DNA from: DASUAS01 sp963720765
Lineage (GTDB): Bacteria > Actinomycetota > Acidimicrobiia > IMCC26256 > DASPTH01
Assembly: GCA_963720765.1 (NCBI GenBank)
Contig: CAVRGS010000007.1
Span: 165,309-229,308 of the forward strand
Reading direction: 5' to 3'
Length of the DNA: 64,000 bases
The notes beneath the pieces were generated by a model. It saw only the letters and a list, made by a program, of their open reading frames with translations, did no database searches and had not been told where the DNA came from. Below are positions 16,901 to 23,997 of this stretch, piece by piece; position 1 is the first letter of the stretch; each line of letters opens with the position of its first letter. The translations under genes were made by a program, and so were the position numbers.

Positions 16901-17829
16901 GGCCGCACCGTATCTGCTTCTCGGCGGGTCTTCACGATGCTCGCCCCGATGGCGCCGGTGACGATGGCGACGATGACGCCGAGGGACGCGACGGTCGGGA
17001 AGTGCCACCAATGGGACACGATCATCTTGACGCCGACGAACACCAGGATCGCCCCGAGCGCGTGCGCGAGGTAGTGGAACCGCTCACGGGCGTCGCCGAG
17101 CAGGAAGTACATGGCGCGCAATCCGAGGATCGCGAACGCGTTCGACGCGAACACGATGAACGGGTCGCGCGACACCGCGAGGATGGCGGGCACGCTGTCG
17201 ACCGCGAACACCACGTCGGTCACCTCGACGACGACCAGCGCCGCGAGCAGCGGCGTCGCCACCCACCGCACCTTCTGGCCCGGGCTCGGCGCCTCCTTGA
17301 CCACGAAGTGCTGCTCGGCCAGCTCCGAACGCACGGGCAGGAACCGCCCCAGCAGCTTGACCGCACGGTCGTGTTCGTGCTCGCCCTCGTCGTCCTTGTG
17401 GCGGATGACCTTGAAGCCGGAGACCAGGAGCACGACCCCGAACACGAGGAGCATCCACCAGAACTCCTCGATGAGCGCGGCGCCGGCGAAGATGAAGATG
17501 GCGCGCATCACCAGCGCGCCGAAGATGCCCCAGAAGAGCACCCGGTGCTGGTAGCGGGCCGGGATGGCGAAGCTGGAGAAGATCACCGCCCACACGAACA
17601 CGTTGTCGATGCTGAGTGACTTCTCGATCACGTAGCCGCTCAGGTACTCGGAGAACGCCTGCCCGCCCATCCACACGAGCACGACCACCGCGAAGCCGAG
17701 ACCGCACGCCACCCACGCCGCCGACTCGATCAACGCGCGCTTGGTCGTGGGCTCGTGGTTGCCGCGGTGCAGCAGCAGGTCGACCGTGAGCAACGCCACG
17801 ATCACTGCGATGAGGACGACCCACTCCAT
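16897..17829 (-). CDS. TerC-family membrane protein, probable manganese exporter
   Basis: A 310-residue polytopic protein with seven or more TM helices. Family markers are the acidic membrane motifs SLSIDNVFVWAVIF (first half) and EVTDVVFAVDSVPAILAVS (second half), which hold the Asp residues thought to bind metal, separated by a charged cytoplasmic loop (HKDDEGEHEHDRAVKLL). TerC/Alx-type proteins export Mn2+ in several bacteria. ATG 17829 is used; longer in-frame sequence runs back into the leader RNA. The gene is preceded by a yybP-ykoY riboswitch and its RBS is masked by a perfect 11-bp helix, giving strong support for Mn2+ regulation. Confidence 0.93.
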   Translation of the reverse strand: MEWVVLIAVIVALLTVDLLLHRGNHEPTTKRALIESAAWVACGLGFAVVVLVWMGGQAFSEYLSGYVIEKSLSIDNVFVWAVIFSSFAIPARYQHRVLFWGIFGALVMRAIFIFAGAALIEEFWWMLLVFGVVLLVSGFKVIRHKDDEGEHEHDRAVKLLGRFLPVRSELAEQHFVVKEAPSPGQKVRWVATPLLAALVVVEVTDVVFAVDSVPAILAVSRDPFIVFASNAFAILGLRAMYFLLGDARERFHYLAHALGAILVFVGVKMIVSHWWHFPTVASLGVIVAIVTGAIGASIVKTRREADTVRP

Positions 17830-17836
17830 GACGATC

Positions 17837-17880
17837 CCTTCGAAACCGGCCCTGTGCAAGGCGCTGTCGGGTTTCGAAGG
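17837..17880 (-). promoter_or_regulatory. RBS-sequestering hairpin (riboswitch expression platform)
   Basis: Perfect 11-bp inverted repeat CCTTCGAAACC (17837-17847, plus strand) and GGTTTCGAAGG (17870-17880). In the mRNA the downstream arm contains the GAAGGG ribosome-binding site six bases before the TerC ATG. The upstream arm shares five bases with the 3' strand of riboswitch helix P1, so the two structures are mutually exclusive: aptamer folding would free the RBS. Confidence 0.8.
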
Positions 17881-17976
17881 TCTCTCCCACCACTCGCTGG
17901 CGAGTGGCACGGGCGCCGGGCCTGCCCAGCGGCATGACCGTGATGACGACGTCCCGTCGGGGGGATACTCCCCTTC
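17876..17976 (-). promoter_or_regulatory. yybP-ykoY manganese riboswitch aptamer
   Basis: On the minus strand the leader begins GAAGGGGAGTA (17976 downward) and ends GGGAGAGACCTTC (to 17876), the hallmark ends of the yybP-ykoY class closing helix P1 (GAAGG/CCTTC). Between them are the conserved segment GTCGTCATCACGGTCATG, a CCCGG segment, and a variable perfect hairpin CCACTCGC-CA-GCGAGTGG. This class senses Mn2+ and commonly precedes TerC/Alx or P-type transporter genes, as here. Recognition is from memory of the conserved sequence; a covariance search was not possible. Confidence 0.85.
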
Positions 17977-18081
17977 ACGTGTCCGCCCATCCTACCGGGC
18001 CGCGCCGCCTGAGTGACGCTCTGCGAGTTCGTCCGTCTCATCGGACCCATGGGTCCATGACGCCCACGAAATCGGAGAGGC

Positions 18082-19392
18082 ATGCCGAGACCACGCCGCA
18101 GCCACGTGTTCCGCCTCGATGCGGCGGTGCTCGACGTCGGCGCGTACCTCGCCACCCGCGAAGCGCGCGAACGCTGCTACGGCCTCGAGGCCGCGACGCT
18201 GCTCGAACGCGAGCGCAGCACCGTCGACACGTCGCTCCACCGGCTCGTGACCCTCGGGTTGCTCGAGGACGAGTGGGAGGGCGGCCGCCGCTACCACCGA
18301 GTGACCGAGTTCGGGCGTCGATCTCTGCCACGCGCTCGCGGCGGCGCTCGGGTCTTCGGGCGCACCGACGAGCGTTTGCGTAGGGTCCGAGGCATGGAGC
18401 TGCTCCCCGAATTCACGGCACGACGGGTGGTCACCGGACACGACGCCGAGGGTCGGGCGGTGGTCCGCTCCGACGGTGCGCCGCCGAACACGATCCGGGC
18501 CAACGGGTTCGCAGTGGCCACGTGGTTGTGGCTCGACGGGCCGCCGGCCACCGTCGACGACGGCGGCGACGAACCGGAGGGTTCGATCCGCCTCGAGCCA
18601 CCGGTCGGTGGTTGCTCGGTGCGGATCATCCGCTTCCCCGGCGCGCGCGAAGGCGGCGGCGAGTGGATCCGGGTGGAGAACGACGACCCCGACGAACCCG
18701 GGATGCACGCCACCGACACCCTCGACTTCATGGTCGTGATCGACGGCCGCATCGTGCTCGGCCTCGACGACGGCGAGCACGAGCTCGGGCCTGGCGACGT
18801 GGTGATCCAACGCGGCAACCGCCACCGCTGGCGGGTGGTGGGCGACGGCCCGTGCACGTACGTCGTGTGCATGCTCCGCCCCGATCCCGACGCGCCGCCG
18901 CCCGCGCAACCGCAGCTACCCGCGACCAGTGTCGAGGGTGACGGACCGCGCCGCCTGGTCGCCGCCACCGACGCCGACGGTCGCTCCCACGTCCTCGCCG
19001 ACGGCACACCACCGTCCGCGATCGGGGGCGGCGGCACTGCGCTGGTCGAGCTGTGGCAGACCGGCGGCGCACTGGGCGCGCCCGACCAGGGCGGCGACCC
19101 CGAGGGCGGATGGGAGCTCGAGCCCCGAGGTGGCCCTGGATCGGCTGGCATCTGCTTCCGCACCGTCGAGCACCCACCCGGGTTCGACCCCGGTGAGGCG
19201 GGGTGGCACACGACCGCGACCATCGACGTCGACATCGTGCTGTCGGGGCAGCTCGAGCTCTCGCTCCCCGATCAGCGGCCGGTCGTGCTCGGGCCCGGTG
19301 AGGCCGTCGTGCAGCGCGGCACCCACCACCGGTGGCGCCCGGTGGGTGACGAGCCGGTCGTGTGGGCCGCGCTCATGCTGGCGCTTCAGTGA
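18082..19392 (+). CDS. Winged-helix (PadR-like) plus two cupin domains fusion
   Basis: The 436-residue frame has three parts. Residues about 20-85 resemble a PadR/MarR-type winged helix (LEAATLLERERSTVDTSLHRLVTLGLLEDEW, then wing YHRVTEFGRRSL). Residues about 175-285 and 345-435 are two cupin barrels, each with a GPGDVVIQRGNRHRWRVVG or GPGEAVVQRGTHHRWRPVG motif holding the second-barrel-motif His residues. The linker around residue 95-104 (FGRTDERLRRVRGM) reads like intergenic DNA, and an ATG at 18394 could start the bicupin as its own gene, so the HTH may be a recent in-frame fusion. A role as a ligand-responsive regulator, or as a small-molecule binding bicupin, is inferred. Confidence 0.7.
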   Translation: MPRPRRSHVFRLDAAVLDVGAYLATREARERCYGLEAATLLERERSTVDTSLHRLVTLGLLEDEWEGGRRYHRVTEFGRRSLPRARGGARVFGRTDERLRRVRGMELLPEFTARRVVTGHDAEGRAVVRSDGAPPNTIRANGFAVATWLWLDGPPATVDDGGDEPEGSIRLEPPVGGCSVRIIRFPGAREGGGEWIRVENDDPDEPGMHATDTLDFMVVIDGRIVLGLDDGEHELGPGDVVIQRGNRHRWRVVGDGPCTYVVCMLRPDPDAPPPAQPQLPATSVEGDGPRRLVAATDADGRSHVLADGTPPSAIGGGGTALVELWQTGGALGAPDQGGDPEGGWELEPRGGPGSAGICFRTVEHPPGFDPGEAGWHTTATIDVDIVLSGQLELSLPDQRPVVLGPGEAVVQRGTHHRWRPVGDEPVVWAALMLALQ

Positions 19393-19412
19393 CGGCCGTA
19401 GGCTGACCGGCC

Positions 19413-20174
19413 ATGTTGACCGACATTCTGATCGGCGAAGACCGCGACCACGTCCGCCTGCTCACGTTCAACCGCCCCGATCGGGCGAACGCGTTCAACG
19501 AGGAGCTGTACCATGCGTCCGCCGACGCACTGCGCGCGGCAGCCACCGACGACGACGTCGCGGTGGTCGTGTTCACCGGCGCGGGCAAGGCGTTCTGCGC
19601 CGGCACCGACCTGCTCGAGATGGCGGAGACCGTCGACGCCGGCGTCGGCGGCGACACGGTGTCGCGCAACGGCTTCCCCGCGTTCGTCGACGTGCTGCAG
19701 GAGTTCCCCAAGCCGCTGCTCGCCGCGGTGAACGGAGCGGCGGTCGGCCTCGGGTTCACCATGCTCGCCCACTGCGACCTCGTGTTCGTGTCCGACAAGG
19801 CGCGCCTGCTCGCGCCGTTCACCAACATGGGGGTCGCGCCCGAGGCCGCGAGCAGCTACCTGTTGCCGCGCCGCATGGGCCGTCAGCAGGCGTCGCTGTC
19901 GTTGTTCACGTCCGACTGGATCTCGGCGGCGGACGCGGTCGCCACCGGGCTCGCGGTGCGGCAGTGCTCGCCCGAGACCCTGGTCGACGACACGATGGAG
20001 CTGGCCACGCGCATCGCGTCGAAGTCGCTGCCGTCGCTCAGGGCCACGAAGCGCCTGCTGCTCGACGCCGAGCGGGAGGGCATCGCCCGCGCCCGCACGC
20101 TCGAGAACGCCGCGTTCGCCGAGCTGCTCGCGCTCCCCAACGCCAGGGACGGCGTGCTCGGTCAATTGGATTGA
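19413..20174 (+). CDS. Enoyl-CoA hydratase/isomerase family
   Basis: A 253-residue crotonase. Core motifs: VRLLTFNRPDRANAFN, oxyanion loop AFCAGTDLLEM, second oxyanion segment NGAAVGLGFTMLAHCDLVF, and the region following it (FTNMGVAPEAASSYLLP), where Glu is at the position commonly used as catalytic acid or base (about residue 139). This pattern is typical of peroxisomal Delta3,Delta2-enoyl-CoA isomerase-like members, so isomerisation of unsaturated acyl-CoA is as likely as hydration. ATG 19413 lies 21 bp after the bicupin stop. Confidence 0.92.
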   Translation: MLTDILIGEDRDHVRLLTFNRPDRANAFNEELYHASADALRAAATDDDVAVVVFTGAGKAFCAGTDLLEMAETVDAGVGGDTVSRNGFPAFVDVLQEFPKPLLAAVNGAAVGLGFTMLAHCDLVFVSDKARLLAPFTNMGVAPEAASSYLLPRRMGRQQASLSLFTSDWISAADAVATGLAVRQCSPETLVDDTMELATRIASKSLPSLRATKRLLLDAEREGIARARTLENAAFAELLALPNARDGVLGQLD

Positions 20175-20203
20175 CTCGCGCCCATTCTGGGCACGAACGC
20201 GAG

Positions 20204-20491
20204 ATGAAGAATCCGAAGCAGCTGGCCTGGCAGGGTGTCGCCATCGCGTCGGGAACGCTCGCGGCGGCCGCAGTCCGACGGGTCGCGACCACCACCTGGC
20301 GCACCGCCAAGCACGAGGACCCGCCCGAGAACCCGGCGGCGCGTGACGTCAGCTGGCCCGACGCGCTCGCGTGGACGATCGCGGTGGCGGTCGGCGCCGC
20401 CGTCGCCCGTCTCGTCGCACAACGCGGCGCGGCGGCCGTGTGGGAACGTGCTACGGGCGAGTCAATTCCTGTTCCAACTGATGCTTCATGA
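20204..20491 (+). CDS. DUF4235 small membrane protein
   Basis: A 95-residue actinobacterial protein that fits DUF4235: a short N-terminal hydrophobic helix (LAWQGVAIASGTLAAAAVRR), a central Lys-Trp-rich polar part (TTWRTAKHEDPPENP), and a second helix (PDALAWTIAVAVGAAVARLVA). These proteins are small membrane proteins of unknown role. ATG 20204 begins MKNPKQLAW. Its last 41 bases overlap the 3' end of the convergent acyl-CoA ligase gene. Confidence 0.75.
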   Translation: MKNPKQLAWQGVAIASGTLAAAAVRRVATTTWRTAKHEDPPENPAARDVSWPDALAWTIAVAVGAAVARLVAQRGAAAVWERATGESIPVPTDAS

Positions 20492-22107
20492 CCTTGCCCG
20501 TCTGGGTGTAGGGCAACTCGGTGCGGAACTCGACGTACGCCGGCACCTTGAACCGGGCGAGTCCCTCCGCCACCCACTCCTGCACCGCGGACGGTTCGAG
20601 TGACGCGCCTGGCTGCAGCACCACGACGGCCATGACCTCCTGGCCGAGCGTGCGATGCGGGACGCCGATCACCGCGGCATCGGCGATGTCGGGGTGCTCG
20701 ATCAGCCGGTGCTCGATCTCCATCGGGTAGATGTTCTCGCCGCCGCGGATGACGAGGTCGCGCATGCGGCTCTCGAGCCAGAGCACGCCATCCTCGATGC
20801 GGCCGTAGTCGCCGGTGTGGTACCAGCGCTCGTCGTCGAGCACCTTGGCGGTGGCCTCGGGGTCCTCCCAGTACCCGGTGAACACCACGCCGCCGCGCAG
20901 GCAGATCTCTCCCACCTCACCCTCGGCGAGCGGGTTGCGATCGTCGTCGCGGATCTGCACCTCGATGGTGGGGTACGGCGCGCCCACCGACTCACGGTGC
21001 GTGAAGTAGCGCGCGCCCGACAGCAGCGTGCCCGCGCCCATCGACTCGCTCATGCCGTACCCGTTCGACAGGTTGGCGGTGGGGATCTTCTCGTTGAGCA
21101 CGCGCATCAGCTCGGGCGGGAAGGGCGCGCCACCCGACGACACCATCGTGAGACACGACAGGTCGAACGAGTCGAAGTCGGGGTGTTCGAGCATGCGCCA
21201 GAACTGCGTGGGAACGCCCGACCACGCCGACACGCGGTTGTCCGCGGTGAGGCGCAGGTGCACCTCGGGGTCCCAACGCCCCGGGGGCGGGAACACCAGC
21301 GACGACCCGAAGCGCGCACCGGTCATGAACAACGGCGCGGTGCCGGAGATGTGGAAGAACGGTGTCGCGCAGATCGACGCGGGCGGCGGCGCGTCGGGCG
21401 GCGGAGGCGGGACGTTGTTGAGGATCATCGTGACCGCGCGCCCGTACGCCATCGCCGAACCCATGTGCACCATGTTCCGGTGGGTCAGCGTCGCACCCTT
21501 CGGACGTCCGGTGGTGCCCGACGTGAAGAGGATCATGAACGGATCGTCTTCGTCGATGGCGACGTCGGGGAGCTCCGCCCGTTCTTCGGCCGCGACGTGC
21601 AGCATCGGTGTGCCTTCGATGCCGACCTCGGCCAGCCGTTCGAGGCGGACCTCGTCGCCGAACAGCACCGTCGGCCGTGTGAGCTCCATGCCGTACGCGA
21701 GCTCGGGCCCCGTCCACCAACCGTTCAGCCCGACGATGATCGCCCCCAGGCTCACCACCGCGAGCTGCGCCAGCGCGTAGTCGAGGCTGTTGGCGCTGGC
21801 GAACGCGACGCGATCGCCCTTGCCGACCCCGTACTCGTCCGCGAGCACGCGCGCGATCGCGCCCGCGCGCCGGCACCTCGCCGAACGTGATCACTTCATC
21901 GGGAAACACCAGGTACGGACGATCTCCGAACTGCTCGGCGCTCGTGCGCAGCACCTCGACCAGGTCGTGCGGGCGCTGCACGAACACCTCGCACTCGGCC
22001 CCGAGCACCACTTCGGTGGCGCGCTCGAACATCGCGCCGGGCCCGCTCAGCGCGGCGCGCTGCTCGGGCGTGAGCCGCTCCTCGTCGTAGTACCGGAGAG
22101 TCGTCAC
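20451..22107 (-). pseudogene. AMP-dependent acyl-CoA synthetase, interrupted by a +1 frame break
   Basis: The N-terminal 80 residues (MTTLRYYDEERLTPEQRAAL... YLVFPDEVITFGEVPA) are in one frame from ATG 22107 and the remaining part (AGAIARVLADEYGVGKGDRV...) is in another, down to the TAG at 20451. Skipping one base near 21867 in a GCGCGCGGGCGCG run rejoins them into a normal-length ligase of about 551 residues. All adenylation motifs are present after the break: FTSGTTGRPKGATLTH, the YGMSESMG core motif, WYHTGDYGRIEDG, and the catalytic Lys in TQTGKVMKHQL. It would activate a carboxylic acid to its CoA ester. It lies one base downstream of the amidohydrolase-like gene. Confidence 0.8.
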
Positions 22108-22108
22108 C

Positions 22109-22975
22109 TCAATGCAGCTTGAGGACGCGCTCCGCGTTCTCCTTGAGGAACTTCGGCCACACGTGGTCGCGGAACGGCACGTTCACCATGTCACCCATGA
22201 TGCGGTCGAGGGTGAGCCCCATCGGGTAGTACCCGGCGTAGATGATCTTGTCGGCGCCACGCGTGTTGGCGTAGTCGATGATCGCCTTCGGATAGTGCTT
22301 CGGCGCGAACGCGCTGGTGCAGTAGTGCAGGCCCGGCCACTTGAGCATGAGCTTCACCGCGAGGTCCTCCCACGGCTCGCACCCGTGTCGGGTCACGAAC
22401 ACGAGGTCGGGGAAGTCGTACATCACGTCGTCGATGTACTCCACCTTCTGCGGGTCCATCTTCAAGCGCGGCCCCGGCACGCCCGCATTCACGAACACGG
22501 GGATGCCGAGCTCCACGCACTTCGCGTACACCGGGTACATCTGCGGCGCGTTGATGCGGATCTGCGGGAACAGCCCGCACGGGAAGATGTCGACGGCGCG
22601 GATGTCCCACTGCTCGTGCGCCTCGGTGATGCGGCGAAGCACGCCCATGATGTCGTTGGGGTCGACGCTGATCGCACCGACGAAGCGATCGGGGTGGTCC
22701 TTCAGCGCACGCTCGGAGTTGCTGCTCCCGATGCCGATGAGGCCGCGCTCGATGTTGTGCTTGTCCATCTCGCGCAGCGTCACCGCGACGGGGTCCTCGC
22801 CGTCCTTGTTCTCGTCGGGCACGTCCTTGAACATGTACTCGACCGGGAACTGGTACTCGTCCTTCGACTGCGAGTCCTTCGTCTGCTTGGTGATGAACTC
22901 GTACAGCTTCTTCTTGTCCTCGATCGGGAAGCTGATCATGCAGTCGATGATCGGGACGTCGGTGGGCATCGCCAT
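22109..22975 (-). CDS. Amidohydrolase_2-like protein with altered metal-site residues
   Basis: A 288-residue TIM-barrel protein of the amidohydrolase_2 group, a paralogue of the gene at 1-990. The barrel strands are recognisable (RGLIGIGSSNSERALKDHPDRFVGAISVDP, IPVFVNAGVPG, LVFVTRHGCEPWEDLAVKL, KIIYAGYYPMGLTLDRI). The N-terminal HxH motif is absent (DVPIIDCMISFP) and the C-terminal catalytic Asp of the GSDYP motif is replaced in AGYYP. It may therefore bind its ligand without metal-dependent hydrolysis. ATG 22975. The acyl-CoA ligase gene starts 1 bp after its stop, suggesting a shared substrate. Confidence 0.85.
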   Translation of the reverse strand: MAMPTDVPIIDCMISFPIEDKKKLYEFITKQTKDSQSKDEYQFPVEYMFKDVPDENKDGEDPVAVTLREMDKHNIERGLIGIGSSNSERALKDHPDRFVGAISVDPNDIMGVLRRITEAHEQWDIRAVDIFPCGLFPQIRINAPQMYPVYAKCVELGIPVFVNAGVPGPRLKMDPQKVEYIDDVMYDFPDLVFVTRHGCEPWEDLAVKLMLKWPGLHYCTSAFAPKHYPKAIIDYANTRGADKIIYAGYYPMGLTLDRIMGDMVNVPFRDHVWPKFLKENAERVLKLH

Positions 22976-23002
22976 GGGACGGTTCGCTCCTCGGAGGGAC
23001 GA

Positions 23003-23926
23003 CTACTTGATGGGCCCGAACACCATGCCGCGATGGCGGGTCTGGAACAACTCGGTGGCCATGGTCATCCCGAGCTTCTCGGCGTCCCACGGCTTGCCGT
23101 CACAGCTGACGTCGGCGCGCTCGTACCAGCCACCCATCCAGATGAGCTTGTCGTGGATCACCCGGATCACCTGGCCGGTCACGTAGTCGGCCTCGTCGCT
23201 CGCCAGCCAGGCCACCACCGGCGAGCTGTTCTTCGGGTCCATCGGGTTCCACTCGCCCTCGGGAACGTCGTTCGGCTCGAACGCCTCGCCCGAACCCGGC
23301 ATGGTCGCGGTGATGCGGGTGAGCCCCGCGGGACCGATGCAGTTCACGGTCACGTTCGAGCGGTAGAGCTCCTGCGCGAGCGTGAGGGTGAGGCCGACGA
23401 TCGCAGCCTTGGCGGTGGCGTAGCCCGACTGCCCGAAGTTGCCGCCCAGACCCGCACCCGACGTCGTGTTGATGATGCGGCCGTGGAACGTGTCGTCGTT
23501 CTTCGCCCGGTCGCGGAAGTACTTCGACGCGAAGTGCGAGGTGGACCACGTGCCACGCACGTGCACCCGCATCACCAGGTCCCAGTCGTCGACCGGCATG
23601 TTCCAGATGGCGGCGTCGCGCACGATGCCGGCGTTGTTCACGACGATGTCGAGCTGACCGAACGTGTCGATCGCCTGCTGGACGAGCTCGCCGCACTGAT
23701 CGTGGTCGCTCACGTCGCCGTAGTTCGACACCGCTTCACCGCCGGCGTCGACGATGAGCTGGACGGTGTCGTCGGCCGCTTTGCCGGTGCCCTCGCCGCG
23801 CTCGCTGCCACCGAGGTCGTTCACCACGACCTTGGCGCCGTGCCGGGCCATCTCCATTGCGTGACCCCGACCGATGCCGTGGCCCGCGCCGGTGACGATC
23901 GCTACCTTGCCGTCGAGCAGCCCCAC
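23003..23926 (-). CDS. Short-chain dehydrogenase/reductase, HSD17B4-like
   Basis: A 307-residue SDR of the longer type related to the dehydrogenase domain of the peroxisomal multifunctional enzyme. Motifs: TGAGHGIGRGHAMEMA, NDLGGS, NNAGIVRD, catalytic Ser in NTTSGAG, and YATAKAA. The insertion after VVVNDLGGSERGEGTGKAAD and the C-terminal extension (SDEADYVTGQVIRVIHDK) match 3-hydroxyacyl-CoA dehydrogenase-type SDRs. GTG 23926 begins VGLLDGKVAIV, the conserved start. Divergent from the acyl-CoA ligase at 23998 across a short promoter region with a dyad. Confidence 0.92.
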   Translation of the reverse strand: MGLLDGKVAIVTGAGHGIGRGHAMEMARHGAKVVVNDLGGSERGEGTGKAADDTVQLIVDAGGEAVSNYGDVSDHDQCGELVQQAIDTFGQLDIVVNNAGIVRDAAIWNMPVDDWDLVMRVHVRGTWSTSHFASKYFRDRAKNDDTFHGRIINTTSGAGLGGNFGQSGYATAKAAIVGLTLTLAQELYRSNVTVNCIGPAGLTRITATMPGSGEAFEPNDVPEGEWNPMDPKNSSPVVAWLASDEADYVTGQVIRVIHDKLIWMGGWYERADVSCDGKPWDAEKLGMTMATELFQTRHRGMVFGPIK

Positions 23927-23958
23927 GGCTCCCCCTGTGATCTCGAGTGCGTGCGTTT

Positions 23959-23973
23959 CTGACGGGTCGTCAG
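23959..23973. promoter_or_regulatory. Dyad CTGACG-N3-CGTCAG in a divergent promoter
   Basis: A perfect 6-3-6 inverted repeat lies in the 71-bp gap between the SDR (minus) and acyl-CoA ligase (plus) genes, overlapping where a -35 element for the ligase promoter would be. It is a plausible repressor site; no regulator gene is adjacent. Confidence 0.5.
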
Positions 23974-23979
23974 GCGCCG

Positions 23980-23993
23980 GATTGTATATTCCG
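23980..23993 (+). promoter_or_regulatory. Promoter -10 region of a probably leaderless gene (shared 14-mer)
   Basis: The 14-mer GATTGTATATTCCG contains a -10-like TATATT at 23985-23990 and lies only 7 bases upstream of the GTG at 23998, so transcription would begin at or near the start codon. The same 14-mer stands before the MaoC-like gene at 35712 on the other strand. Confidence 0.55.
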
Positions 23994-23997
23994 CCCC

